Part shown: in pieces, positions 54,099-64,000 of the stretch | Layout: each line of letters opens with the position of its first letter | How positions within the stretch are numbered: position 1 is the stretch's first letter | DNA from: Cinnamomum chago | Taxonomy: Eukaryota > Streptophyta > Magnoliopsida > Laurales > Lauraceae | Direction of reading: 5' to 3' | Length of the DNA stretch: 64,000 nt | Assembly (NCBI GenBank): GCA_038049695.1 | Contig: CP142454.1 | Span: 20,964,501 to 21,028,500 of the forward strand | Program-made: the position numbers and the translations under genes | The notes under the pieces: model-generated | Databases searched by the model: none | What the model was told of the DNA's origin: nothing | The model's input: the letters and a program-made list of their open reading frames with translations, nothing else

Positions 54099-54168
54099 TT
54101 AGGGTTTTTCTAGGGTTTGGACCGTCTGCAAAGAAGAACACAAGGAAAGGGTTTTCTCGCTAGGGTTT
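54099..54168 (-). promoter_or_regulatory. cluster of telo-box motifs (AAACCCTA) at the 5' end of UAP56-like gene
   Basis: On the minus strand AAACCCTAA or AAACCCTA occurs at 54099-54107, 54111-54118 and 54161-54168, 130-200 bp before the ATG; two more AAACCCTA-like motifs lie at 53723-53742 in intron 1. Telo-boxes are common near start sites of plant genes for RNA and protein synthesis. A 5'UTR intron may run from 54071 (AAAG|GCAAG) to 53972 (TTGCAG), again with a GC donor, but this is a guess. Confidence 0.55.
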
Positions 54169-54414
54169 AGAGATGAGAATTTTAGGCGAGAGCTTACGAT
54201 GTGATAAGACATGGGTCTGATTGGAATTTGTATATGATGGGAAATATACATAAAGGCCCCTGGATTTCCTGATAATCCAACAAAGGGAACCCAGAGGACT
54301 AAACTGATTAAAATAAAAAAAAAATTGCACTTTTCAAAGAAAGGACAGAAAAACACAAGTTTTTAAAAAGGTTGTCTAACCTTTTCATCAATATTTCAAT
54401 TAGGTCTTCACAAA

Positions 54415-54574
54415 CAGAGGCAGAACTAGGGGCTGGTAGGGAGCATGGCCCCCTAAATTGCAAAAACACCGCTTTAAATTTATGAAAATTTAAAGCAGTT
54501 ATTTACAATGACCACCCTAAGAATTTTTTGTTCCATATTGGTCCCCCATCCTGTATATCTTGGTTCCGCCCCTG
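54415..54574. mobile_element. short hAT-like MITE
   Basis: The ends CAGAGGCAGAACTAGG and CTTGGTTCCGCCCCTG resemble the CAGGGGCGGA-type termini of plant hAT-like MITEs. The 8-bp flanks TTCACAAA and CTTGCAAA match at only five positions, so the insertion is old or the call is loose. Confidence 0.5.
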
Positions 54575-55914
54575 CTTGCAAATGCAGAAAATGGAAGAAA
54601 AAGAATATAGAAAAAATAGGAAGAAGATACAATTTCTCTTCACAAATTGTTGGTTTGGATTATTAGATACAAATTGGGCCACCTATTGTTGGTGATCCTT
54701 TCAATGTTCCTTGAATGATCTAGTTGCATTTGAGATAACATGAATTTAAGGGCACTGAAAAGGAAATTACATAAATGACCTTGTGTTCGCCGGAGAAAAT
54801 AGAGTCATCGGAGCATTTGTAAAGGTTGGTGTTCTTCTTCCTTGCTTTGAGAAATGGCTAAGGAGAGAACTTGGGCTTTATTGGAACTTGGACTTGGAAT
54901 TGAACTTTGCTTAAAATGAGAGAGAGTGTGTTTGCATCTCTATTTAATGCATTTAATTCTCTAAAATACTAATGTGGATAGAGATTGTAAAAATAGAAGC
55001 GTTTAGCAGTGATTTCAGCATTTACCCACTTTAGAGAAATAGAGGTAATGCCTCTTAAATTCATAGCCCCCAAAAGGATGCACTTGAAAGATAAAGGCAA
55101 AAAACTAAGATTCAGATTAACAGTAAAATTCACTCCACAAGGCCTTAGTCCAGTCTTTTAATTTATTTATTTTTTTAAATCCAAGAGAGTAAATCGTGAT
55201 CCAACCCATTAAAATTACTTCTACGATCAGGCACAACTATGAGACCAAACTTTAGCCGTTGGATTATCACAAATCTGAAATATATGCAAAAAAAAGAAAA
55301 AGAGTCATTAAATAATATTTTCTAGATTCTATGGGCCTGGCCTAAATGTAAAATCCAAACCATTACATCTCTTTGGAATGTTGAATACAACTACAAGATC
55401 AATTTTCAAGAGCTTACGTGTGGATCTCGTGATATGTACAAATCAATATTAACCATTTATGTAATATGCTCAATTTTGGATTAATCCATAAGTAGTCGTG
55501 TTTTTCTCTTTTCTCATTATTATTTCTGGGATAGTAAACCACTATCCAAACCGTTGAGGTTGTTTCTATGATCAAGCATAGCTATGAGACCAAATTTCAG
55601 CTGTTAGATCATCACCAATCTCGAGATATGTAAAAAGATAGTATTTTCTAGATTCTGTGGGCCTCAAACACAAGATCCAAACCGTTAGATCTCTTTGGAA
55701 GGTTGAGCACGACGATGGGGTCAATTCTTAAAACTTGTTACCTTGTGGATCTTGAGAATTTTGTGAAGAATTCTAAACCATTAATTTAAAAAAAAGAAAA
55801 CATATTTTAAAATAGATCATTGCATTACCAAACACTCCTTTGCAGTTTAGCCTCTTTTTTTATGGCTTTTTTTAATAGGTCTATCAAAAAAAAGAATAGA
55901 GCTACCAAGCATGC

Positions 55915-55949
<35 letters not shown>

Positions 55950-57549
55950 TCCATAGGTAGGTCAAATGGGTTGGGATGGACTTGCCGACTTAAATTGAGA
56001 GAATGTGGGTGAAAGAAGAAGATATGGGTCGACCCACATGGGTTGGGCGATGGGTAGTTCTTTTAGAGTGAGTCAGTAAATGGTTTTGAGCAAGAGTCAA
56101 ATGGGTCGTGGTTGGGTTTAGATAGGTTGGGTTTGGACCCAACTAAAGCTTGGAGTAGGAGCTGACGGGGTCAGATGAGCTATTGTTGGGTTGTGCTTGG
56201 ACCCAATTGAAATTTGTAATAAGGTTGGACATGGTCAAACGGACCAAGATGAGATTGAGAAAGGGGTAGCCCATGTGGAGCCCACATGGATGGTTTGCAT
56301 TGAGGGATTTGACTTGAAAATGGGCCATTGGGCTTTCTTTGGCTAGGTTTAGGGCCAAATGGAACCAATTTGATGTTGGGCTCACATATGATGCACCTAT
56401 TTGGCTTATTAATTTGGCGGAGAAAATGAGGTGCGTCCACGAGTGGATGAATGGGTAAAAACATGGGCCATGAGATATAGATTTGAATGGGATCAAATGG
56501 GACAAATTGGGGGGCAAATGGGTCAATTGGACCCACTATTTGGGTCTTAAGAGGGGAGACCCTATCCCATGGTCGCTCATTTGGGTTGGCGCTCAATTTT
56601 ACCATGACGTTTTCTTTTTCGGTAAAATAATTTTACTTTGACTTAGAATTTAGGGAGAATGAGATTAGTTGGGAGTACTGTCTTTTTGGGTGTTAAAATG
56701 GGAATGGGAGTGTAGGTTAAGAGGTGGTAATAATGGAAGTGGGGTGGTTTGTTTTTTTCGTAAATGGGAGTGGGGTTGTTATTGAAGAAAATAACTTCCT
56801 CCTGCCATGCGGTGCAAAGTGGGCTGCCACTCGGACTAGATTGCATAAGTTGTGCCAAGTAGGCCAAGTGAAGTTACGTGTACCCACCATGTATGTAGAC
56901 TTGGAAGACTCAGATGAAGGAGGCCATGTAGGTTAGGTATCATGATGCCCTTGCCAAACAGGCTCGGATGTTGACTTGGACCACCATGTAATCTTGCCCC
57001 CAAGGATCTCAAAACTCTTCTCAGGTGGGCCGTGGGCAGAAAAAGGGGTACCATAATTAAGACGTTAACAAGAAAAAGATAATATGGTATTTGATGATGA
57101 TAAATTCAGTCTCGGCTGTGGGGGTTAAGATACAAATTTCAATTCCGATCTAGATTTAATTCAGACGTCAGAATCAGTAGTTTCAGGCCATGCATTTTGA
57201 CAGACAGAGATTCAGATCTACGACCTTGGATCGAAATTAAAATTCACTTATAAATTTGATCACTGCACGGAACAATTACTAAATAAGAGAGAAGAAATAA
57301 ACGTTCTATTCAGTTTCACAAGCTACAGACAATGTCCTTTGAAACCAATTTAAAAGAGTACGCGCCAATAACGCTCACACTTGCAAACCATCCTGAAAGT
57401 CTTTTTGGCTTTTCTTCTATATACACATAAAAGTTGCAACAAATGAGGACCCCAACCAATAGCACTGTTCCCAGATGCAGGCTGCCAATCACAGTATGTT
57501 TGACAAAGTCTCCGTCAAAGTTGATTTCCTGCCTCAGCCTGCTATAAGA
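54575..57549. other. intergenic between UAP56-like and RAB genes
   Basis: No gene. It holds a diverged direct repeat (next entry), a fragment related to the 34771 MITE (about 54925-55080 and 55800-55915), a (GA)n run (55917-55946) and a stretch rich in 'tgggtt' and 'ggaccca' motifs (55950-56600). The ORFs 56143-56605 on the minus strand reflect that biased composition and have no domain. 56650-57300 shows nothing recognisable. Confidence 0.5.
55190..55790. repeat. diverged ~345-bp direct repeat
   Basis: Blocks near 55195-55455 and 55540-55790 share 'tatgagaccaaa(c/t)tt', 'attttctagattct(a/g)tgggcct', 'atccaaaccrtta' and 'tctctttgga' in the same order with clear divergence. It is an old tandem duplication or two copies of one element. 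Confidence 0.7.
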
Positions 57550-60500
57550 TCAGGACGAGCAGCAGGTGGTCTTTTGTTGGACTGGCTGTCCCCGCATTTG
57601 CACAGTTGCAGGTTTACTAGTATTCATGGCCGGTTGACTCGCCATCCTGCAAGCAGTTCAAAGAGTAAATGAACTAAGGATTTCAAGTAAAATAGTGCAA
57701 AGAGGAAAAAAGAAAAAAGCACAAGGTCTGAAGATCAATCAAGTCTCCGTTGCTAGCATAAAGTGATCAGGGTACTGAGTTTCAATGATCTTCAATCATG
57801 TAAGTTTTTCACAAACTTACACTTACCAACAACTGAAAACTACAGAATTCGACTCATACTTTCCAAACCACACATCAAAGGCGTGGGAAAAAAGAGAACT
57901 AAAAGGAATGGACTTGACAACACGGGGTTGTTCAGTTGGTTGGCAACCCCATATGTCACCGGGCTGCCCAAGAATATTGATCACCATCCCACTGTGTAGG
58001 CTCTCGTTACTTGTATGCGCTTCTTCTTTCCCGCTTGCTCATCCCACTTGTGTGGGCTTGCTCATCCCATTTGAGTGGGACGTGTGGGCTCTCTTGAGTC
58101 CCACTCCCAGCCCCCAAGGCTAGGCCCGCTAAGGCACCCAAATATTAAAAAAAAAAAGAAAAAAAAGGAAAGAAAAGAAAACCTAAGGGCCTCTCTGTTT
58201 AATGTAATTGAATATCTAGTATTTTTTTTCCTATAAGTGGTAAAACATGAATATCAAAGGTAGATATCCAAAAATGACCATCGAATAAACTCCTTTAATA
58301 GAAAGTGAATCAAGGGAATACAAGAAATGAATACCCGGCCGTCACCCTAGTAATTCAAGTCACAGGAAAGGCACAGTCCCATCTACATCTTCATCTTATA
58401 TCCTCACTCGCCACTTTAATAATCCTTCGGTGGATCTCATTTCACGACGAATTCCTTTGTATTTTATGCAAAAAAAAAAAAGCCCTAGAAGAATGCACTG
58501 AGGTCTAAAAAGGTAACAGTGAAGAACTCACCGATTCTTTATCTCAGCAGCCATGGTCATGAACGCCTGTTCTACATTGGTGGAATTTTTGGCACTCGTT
58601 TCCAAGAAGGGAATTCCAATTTCATCAGCAAATGCCTTTGGAGCAGGAAAAAAAAAAGAGCATCACGTCAAAATCAGATTAAGGATCTTGATGATCTTAG
58701 TATCAGTCAATGCAGAAAACATTCTTTTCATCATTAAACTCATAAAGCGGGAAAGGAATGAGAAATATAAGACAGCAGCAAATTTTATCCTTTGCATTAA
58801 GATAAACTACCATTCTTTGAAATGAAGCATAACATGGAAGTAGCAGCTAAATGACCTTGGCAGTTTCATAAGAAACAACTTTGTTGGCAGTCATGTCACA
58901 TTTGTTCCCAACCAAAAGCTTGTTCACATTTTCACTTGCATAGCGGTCAATCTCATTCAGCCACTGCTTGACATTGTTGAAGCTTTCCTGGTCAGTAACA
59001 TCATAAACAATCTGCCCAAAAAGAACAAAAGTTATTTCCAATGTACTCACTCACCAGTATGATGACTACCAAAGAAAATAAAAAATAAAAATAACTTACA
59101 ATAATGCCATGTGCACCACGATAGTAACTGCTTGTGATTGTTCGGAAACGTTCTTGACCAGCAGTATCCCACTATCATAACATGAAGATTTTACTATCAG
59201 GAACAGTCAGCTGGTATTTAAACCAAATGTGATCTTTCCATACAAGCAGATTGATATGAACAGTTAAATTATTCACTTACAATCTGAAGTTTAATAGTCT
59301 TCCCATCCTGTTCTACAGTCCGAATTTTCTATAGATGCAAAATGAAAAAAAGTGGCTGTTAAAAGTGCCATGATGAATTTTATAAAAATGATTAACAGAA
59401 ATACAGTTAAAATGTGAAAGATGTTATTGGGTATATTAATTCAGAGCCTCTAGTAAAGCCAAGAAAAAAAAAAGTTGGGAGATGATATAAGTATGCTTAC
59501 AAAATCAACACCAATAGTACTGATGTAGCTCTCCAAATACGAATCATCCTACACAATATAAAAAGAAAACAATGGCTCATATTTGAACTCATTCTTTTAC
59601 AAGAAAAAAAAAAAAAGAGCCTCACGGAAGACAATGGAAAAAAAAAATCAGTCATAATTCATGAAATAAAATAGAACCAAAAGGGTAAAAAAATCACATT
59701 ATATGCTTCACAGTTGGATTTATATGCCTTCAGTAACTTCTGCATTCCCATCAAGTGCCTGACAATAAAATACCCTTTCAAGTTTCCAGACTTATGATGG
59801 TATCAGATCCGGATGGAAAGCAATGTTTTCGTAGTCTGGAAAGCAAGTTTCCACACTAAGAACTTGCCCAACGCCCAGACATCATCAAGGGCCCAAACTT
59901 TTGTTATCTAGATCTCAAATGCCCTGTGTAACCTGAGGCATAATAACCATCTCCATGTATTTCCAAACTCATTTCCACTAATACAGAAATGGAAAATGGG
60001 ACTAAGCTTTTCACACCACTCTAAACCACAGAAGCATCATGTGACCATGCAAAAGAACTTTAATTTGTACGATACTGTGAAGTTTAGCAATCATGATGGT
60101 GACTCTTGCTAACAACAGTTGGTAAGGGGGTGCAGTAGGGCCCACTGGCAACATGAACTTATGAGAGGTTGCCGATAATAATAAGGTTGAGAACAATAAC
60201 AATAATAACCTTAGAAAGGTATTGTACAGTTATATGACATTTCTAGCCATCTAATTCACAGCAACATCTATTAGCACTGATAAGTGATAATTATGTTGAC
60301 CGCCTACTTCAAAAGGCCTTCAATATGATAGCTAGGAACGTTCGATGGCGCCAAGTTATGGGAGATGGCTAGTCCTTGGACCCCTCTTTAAATTCAAATG
60401 GTCGAAGTTAGTCGGAAATTCGGAATCAGTATCAGTATCATGATTCCATGGAGCCCGTACATCATGTGTCAACTATTAGAAGTTCGTTAGAATCAGCATT

Positions 60501-61564
60501 TTGAGTAATGTAGTCAGGCTACCACCACACTTAATTCATATGACAGTGTTCTATTCGACAGTTCTAGAAACCATGCTTGAATTCTTTTTATCCCTTTTCT
60601 CACTATGAAATGTGACTTGAACCCTCAACCTTGTGGTTGAAACAGTAAGCACCTTTCAGCTGTGACATGGGCTCTGTCAACCATGCTCGAAATAATATGC
60701 TAATGTATAATTCAATGACAACAAAATAATTATTATCATCATCGTTGTAACTATTAGTGCATAGTTTGACTCCAGCTTTAAAGTTGTGGTATCTCAGAAT
60801 TTTGAAGTGCATGCACAATAATAAGAGGAGATGAGAGAATTTTCATTGATTTGCAAATAGGAGATTACAAGGGTTATTATAGAACGGGGCCACCCTTGAG
60901 TTGATCACACTCACATAACACACTCTGTATGTATAGTCACCAATCACCATCCCAAATTTCACTACATTATGAATGGGGCCACCTTTAGATTGATTTCATT
61001 AATACACTAAAATAACTCCATTAGGTTATGGGAAGTTAATCATGCAATTTGCATGATCAATCCAACAGTGGCCCCCCACTTTGATTTGAGTGAAATTTGG
61101 ATGAGCAACAATTCATAGGGAGGGGTGGATGTGATATACGTGGTCAGCCACAATTTGCATAATCAATCCAACAGTGGCCCCCTACTTTGATTTGAGTGAA
61201 ATTTGGATGAGCGAAAATTCATTGGGAGGGGTGAATGTGATATACGTGGTCTGCCTATGTACAGATTTAAAGCAAAAGATAGAGTTGCAAACTTTCCACC
61301 ATAATTATTTATACTTGTAAATTGTAATAGCAAGCCACATTTCCTTAGTAAACAGACTTTTGAGTACTAACAGTACCATAACACATAAAAATTATATACA
61401 TTACAACAACAACTAAATTTGGAATCAACAGGGGCCTTAAATTTAATTGGAACTTGAGAGGAATTTTTATAATGTGAGGATGAAGTTTTACCGCAAATCT
61501 TAACAGAAGGCACGACTTGCCAACACCAGAATCTCCAATGAGCAGTAGCTTGAAAAGATAGTCA
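57550..61564 (-). CDS. RABD2/Rab1-type small GTPase, 5' partial (exons 2-8)
   Basis: Rab1/RABD proteins control ER-to-Golgi vesicle traffic. Exons (minus strand): 61564-61492, 59548-59501, 59328-59281, 59171-59100, 59011-58856, 58635-58532 and 57646-57550. The first visible exon starts in phase after one missing codon part, and a 14-nt first coding exon would give 203 aa, the usual length. Seen: P-loop GDSGVGKS, effector loop [39 protein letters not shown], and a C-terminal CCSS double-cysteine prenylation motif. [17 protein letters not shown] points to the RABD2 rather than the RABD1 branch. I searched 61565-64000 by eye for an exon ending ...GlyOrPro-Glu-Ty before a GT and found none, so exon 1 probably lies beyond 64000. 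No damage is seen in the visible part. Confidence 0.93.
61046..61257. repeat. 106-bp tandem duplication in RAB intron
   Basis: Units start at 61046 and 61152 with 'aatttgcat(g/a)atcaatccaa' and share 'ggccccc(c/t)actttgatttgag' and 'tgatatacgtggtc'. It lies in the 1.9 kb intron between exons 2 and 3. Confidence 0.9.
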
Positions 61565-62779
61565 CTGAAATACAGCAGATGGTCAGAATCTGTTCACATA
61601 CTTGAGTACTAGAGGGGCGAAAACTTAATTTATCGTAAAGAAAAGAAACTCAACATATCTTCAGTGATGTAAAGACAACTACATGTGTTGAGAGAGTACT
61701 TTAGCACACATGCACTGCGTGAGCATGTAGACACATATGAGAACCGCTTCATTTATGTTATCCTATGCACATGGGACTTCCATGTGGTCCCACTTATGAT
61801 CTAGCCAATCCTCTAAGATAATGATGCTAAATTTCAATGCCAATATCAAACTCACCACTACTACCACAACGGCTCACCAAAGTTGCATGAGACTCGATCC
61901 ATGGTTCCAAAGCTCAGCTCAATTGAGTTGTCTTGCCAAATATGTATGAACACTTCAAATTTGCGTTTTGAGAGGGATATCAACTTCACAAATATCGATC
62001 GAAACTTGAACCCATGTATAGGTATGAAATTTAAGAAAGCACATCCAATCTTCCACTAAGAAAGGTATAGTCATGACCAGGTCTCAGGGCTCCCACTGCT
62101 TGGGAGATTTTCTCGAACTAAAAAAGTTTAAGGCTGATTAGTGAGGTCTGGATATTTGATACTAATTTTTAATATGTTTAGCCTGAAATAAAAATGTATA
62201 GAGTTTGTATTGGAATTTGGAACTCTACCTCAATCACCTTCATATTATGTTTTGTTTAGCATTTTACATCCAAAACACTCCAGAAGCAATTTAAAATGAA
62301 GGTTTGCAATCTTTATTTACTGTATTTTTCAAAACTATTGGCCAACACAATGTACGAAACTATGCTTTAAAACTACTATTAGACCTATTCATACCAGCTT
62401 GGAACTTAACAAGTCGGTATGACTTGGTAGAGGCGCAGCCTGCAGGCATCCCAACCAGGATCTAATACCATGCCTCACACTCTCACCCAAACCCCTCCTA
62501 TCACTGAATTGTAACTCATCCCAATTGTACACTCATTAGACCTATGCTAAAAGTTCAATTGATACACTTCTTCTAACTGTTTTCACCAAATCCCTCCTCT
62601 CACTGAATTGTAATTTGTAACTCACCCCAATTATGCACTCATTATACCTATACTTTAAAGTTCAATTGATACACTTCTTCTAAATATTTTCACCATTAAT
62701 CTTTAGGGCTGTAAAATCCACACCTATAATAATCTGATCAGGCAAATTTCCAGAGTTCATCTCTAATACATGCAAAAGG
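61565..62779. other. presumed RAB intron 1 or 5' region
   Basis: No gene or exon seen. A local near-duplicate lies at about 62500-62590 and 62590-62690, around 'tcactgaattgtaa' and 'aaagttcaattgatacacttcttctaa'. Confidence 0.45.
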
Positions 62780-63215
62780 TTTTTTTTTTTTTTTTATGCA
62801 GGCCAGACCCAAGGTCTGCCCGCCGACAGGTACAACAGTTTTAGCAAAAGGCCCAATAAAAGGGGAGACGTCCACAATCGTGCAACCCAAGTTTCTACTT
62901 AATTTTAGTAATAGTTAATGGTTAGAGATATTTATGAATTTAATTAGAAAGCCCGCATTAGAGCTTATTTCAATTTGATTTGTTTCCAAGAATAGAATTA
63001 GGAAAGTAGTACCTATATAAAGGATTGTAATCTCTTTCATTCAACAAGTTGATTGATTAATAAAATTTCCTCGTTGAGAACTTCTCTCGATTATTTGTCT
63101 GTGGTGTGAGACAAAGACGTTTTGGATCTCATAGATGATGGATCCCCATCCCTAAGCCTTCGGCCAGGAGAATAACCCGTAGGTTATTCTTCCCCACCCG
63201 CATTACGTCACTTTT
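62780..63215 (+). mobile_element. LTR-like fragment
   Basis: CTATATAAAG (about 63012) is followed by 'tcattcaacaagttgattgattaataaaatttcctcg' and then 'cttctctcgattatttgtctgtggtgtgag', the promoter, poly(A)-signal and U5 layout of many plant retrotransposon LTRs. I could not find termini, target duplication or a partner copy. Confidence 0.4.
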
Positions 63216-63379
63216 CCATTCCCATAAAATCCATACTTATAATGATCTGATTAGGCTAATTTCAACAGTTCGTCTTTAATACATGCATAAAACTTTTCCA
63301 TGCCCTGCATTCATGTCGACCCCAACCAATTTGCATGTGAACATAGCCATATATATAAGAATCATTTTCAGGAATGGCC

Positions 63380-63800
63380 AGGCTGTCTCTAAGCTGGCCA
63401 ATGAAACCCACTTGGAAGCTTCACAATCGCGTTGGGGGTAAAAGCATATGGGGCGTTATTCTAGAGGCCATTCTATTGTATCATAAAAGTAATACAAGGC
63501 AATGAATTCAAGTGAGTACCCCTGAAGATAACTGATTGGATGGAGGAGAAGATTCAAGACCTAGCTACATATCTCCAACAAAGCTGGTTCCATGTACTAT
63601 GATAAAAGCAAACATAAATACCCACTATCTAGCAAAGGAAGGAGCTCATAAACAATTCGTGGACATTGCCCTTATTGGGACATCCTTATTTATCACTTTT
63701 TGTTACTTTGGGTAGTGTGTAATTATTTTTCTTGCAACTTTCTTTTGGAAGCTTCAATAAATGAAAGCAATCATATTCCAAAAAAAATAAGATAAAAATA
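63380..63800 (+). mobile_element. LINE 3'-end remnant
   Basis: A frame around 63617-63715 reads THYLAKEGAHKQFVDIALIG and ends TAG after a short hydrophobic tail, like the C-terminus of LINE RNase H. It is followed by 'gaagcttcaataaatgaaagc' and an A-rich tail (63779-63800), a common plant LINE 3' end. The 5' part is degenerate. Confidence 0.55.
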
Positions 63801-64000
63801 AAATAGAGCACCAATTGAAGTATGGACCGCCTGTTGAACGCCATTTTAAACTGTGGCAGTAATAGTATATTGAAAAATTAAGCAACCTCTTTATTTTAAT
63901 GAATTTCAACTAAAACATAAATAAAACTTAAATGCCTCCTTTCTGTAAGATGTTTTAATTGGCAAATAAGAGTTCTAAGATATTGGTGACTAATGACCAC

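Noticed and set aside
56143..56605. Two overlapping minus ORFs of 127 and 141 aa
   Set aside because: They reflect a 'tgggtt/aaccca'-biased stretch; no domain and no intron or exon structure.

Overview
The window is nuclear DNA of a flowering plant. This rests on multi-exon genes with GT-AG introns and plant families (phenylpropanoid O-methyltransferases, UAP56/RH15-type helicase, RABD2-type GTPase), plant-type copia and gypsy retrotransposons, LINEs with RNase H tails, SINE-like elements and TWA-flanked MITEs. I cannot name the species. It is AT-rich, and about half of it is recognisable transposon or repeat.

Layout. (1) 3.5-43.8 kb, + strand: a tandem array of three caffeoyl-CoA O-methyltransferase-like genes of the PFOMT/CCoAOMT7 type, each with five coding exons of near-identical size (84, 80, 145, 132 and about 294-297 nt). 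Copy 1 (10642-12905) has an open reading frame, but its 5'UTR intron has grown to about 6.9 kb by insertion of a non-autonomous gypsy-type element (5104-9480), a SINE-like sequence and a MITE, and intron 2 holds a second MITE. Copy 2 (19765-25908) is broken: a 3.8 kb LTR (19850-23633) sits on the exon 1 splice donor, and a Gly in the SAM-binding loop is now Arg. Copy 3 (40689-43813) is intact and more diverged. Between copies 2 and 3 lies a young copia element (26732-31903, minus strand) with one in-frame stop. A 5'-truncated LINE with clear target duplications lies between copies 1 and 2.

(2) 47.75-54.1 kb, minus strand: a complete 11-exon gene for a UAP56/DDX39-type DECD-box mRNA-export helicase (429 aa), with one GC-AG intron and telo-box motifs near the 5' end.

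(3) 57.55-61.56 kb, minus strand: exons 2-8 of a RABD2/Rab1-type GTPase. The short first coding exon is not visible and probably lies beyond the right edge. LTR-like and LINE 3'-end sequence fills 62.8-63.8 kb.

The helicase and the GTPase are housekeeping genes unrelated in function to the methyltransferase array. I found no prokaryotic-type system, CRISPR array or clearly new gene system. The main interest is that the paralogous copies give empty sites, which make the insertion history readable at base-pair level: an LTR on a splice donor, a MITE beside a lost splice acceptor, and two TAA-flanked MITE insertions. All identities and repeat counts were made by eye.
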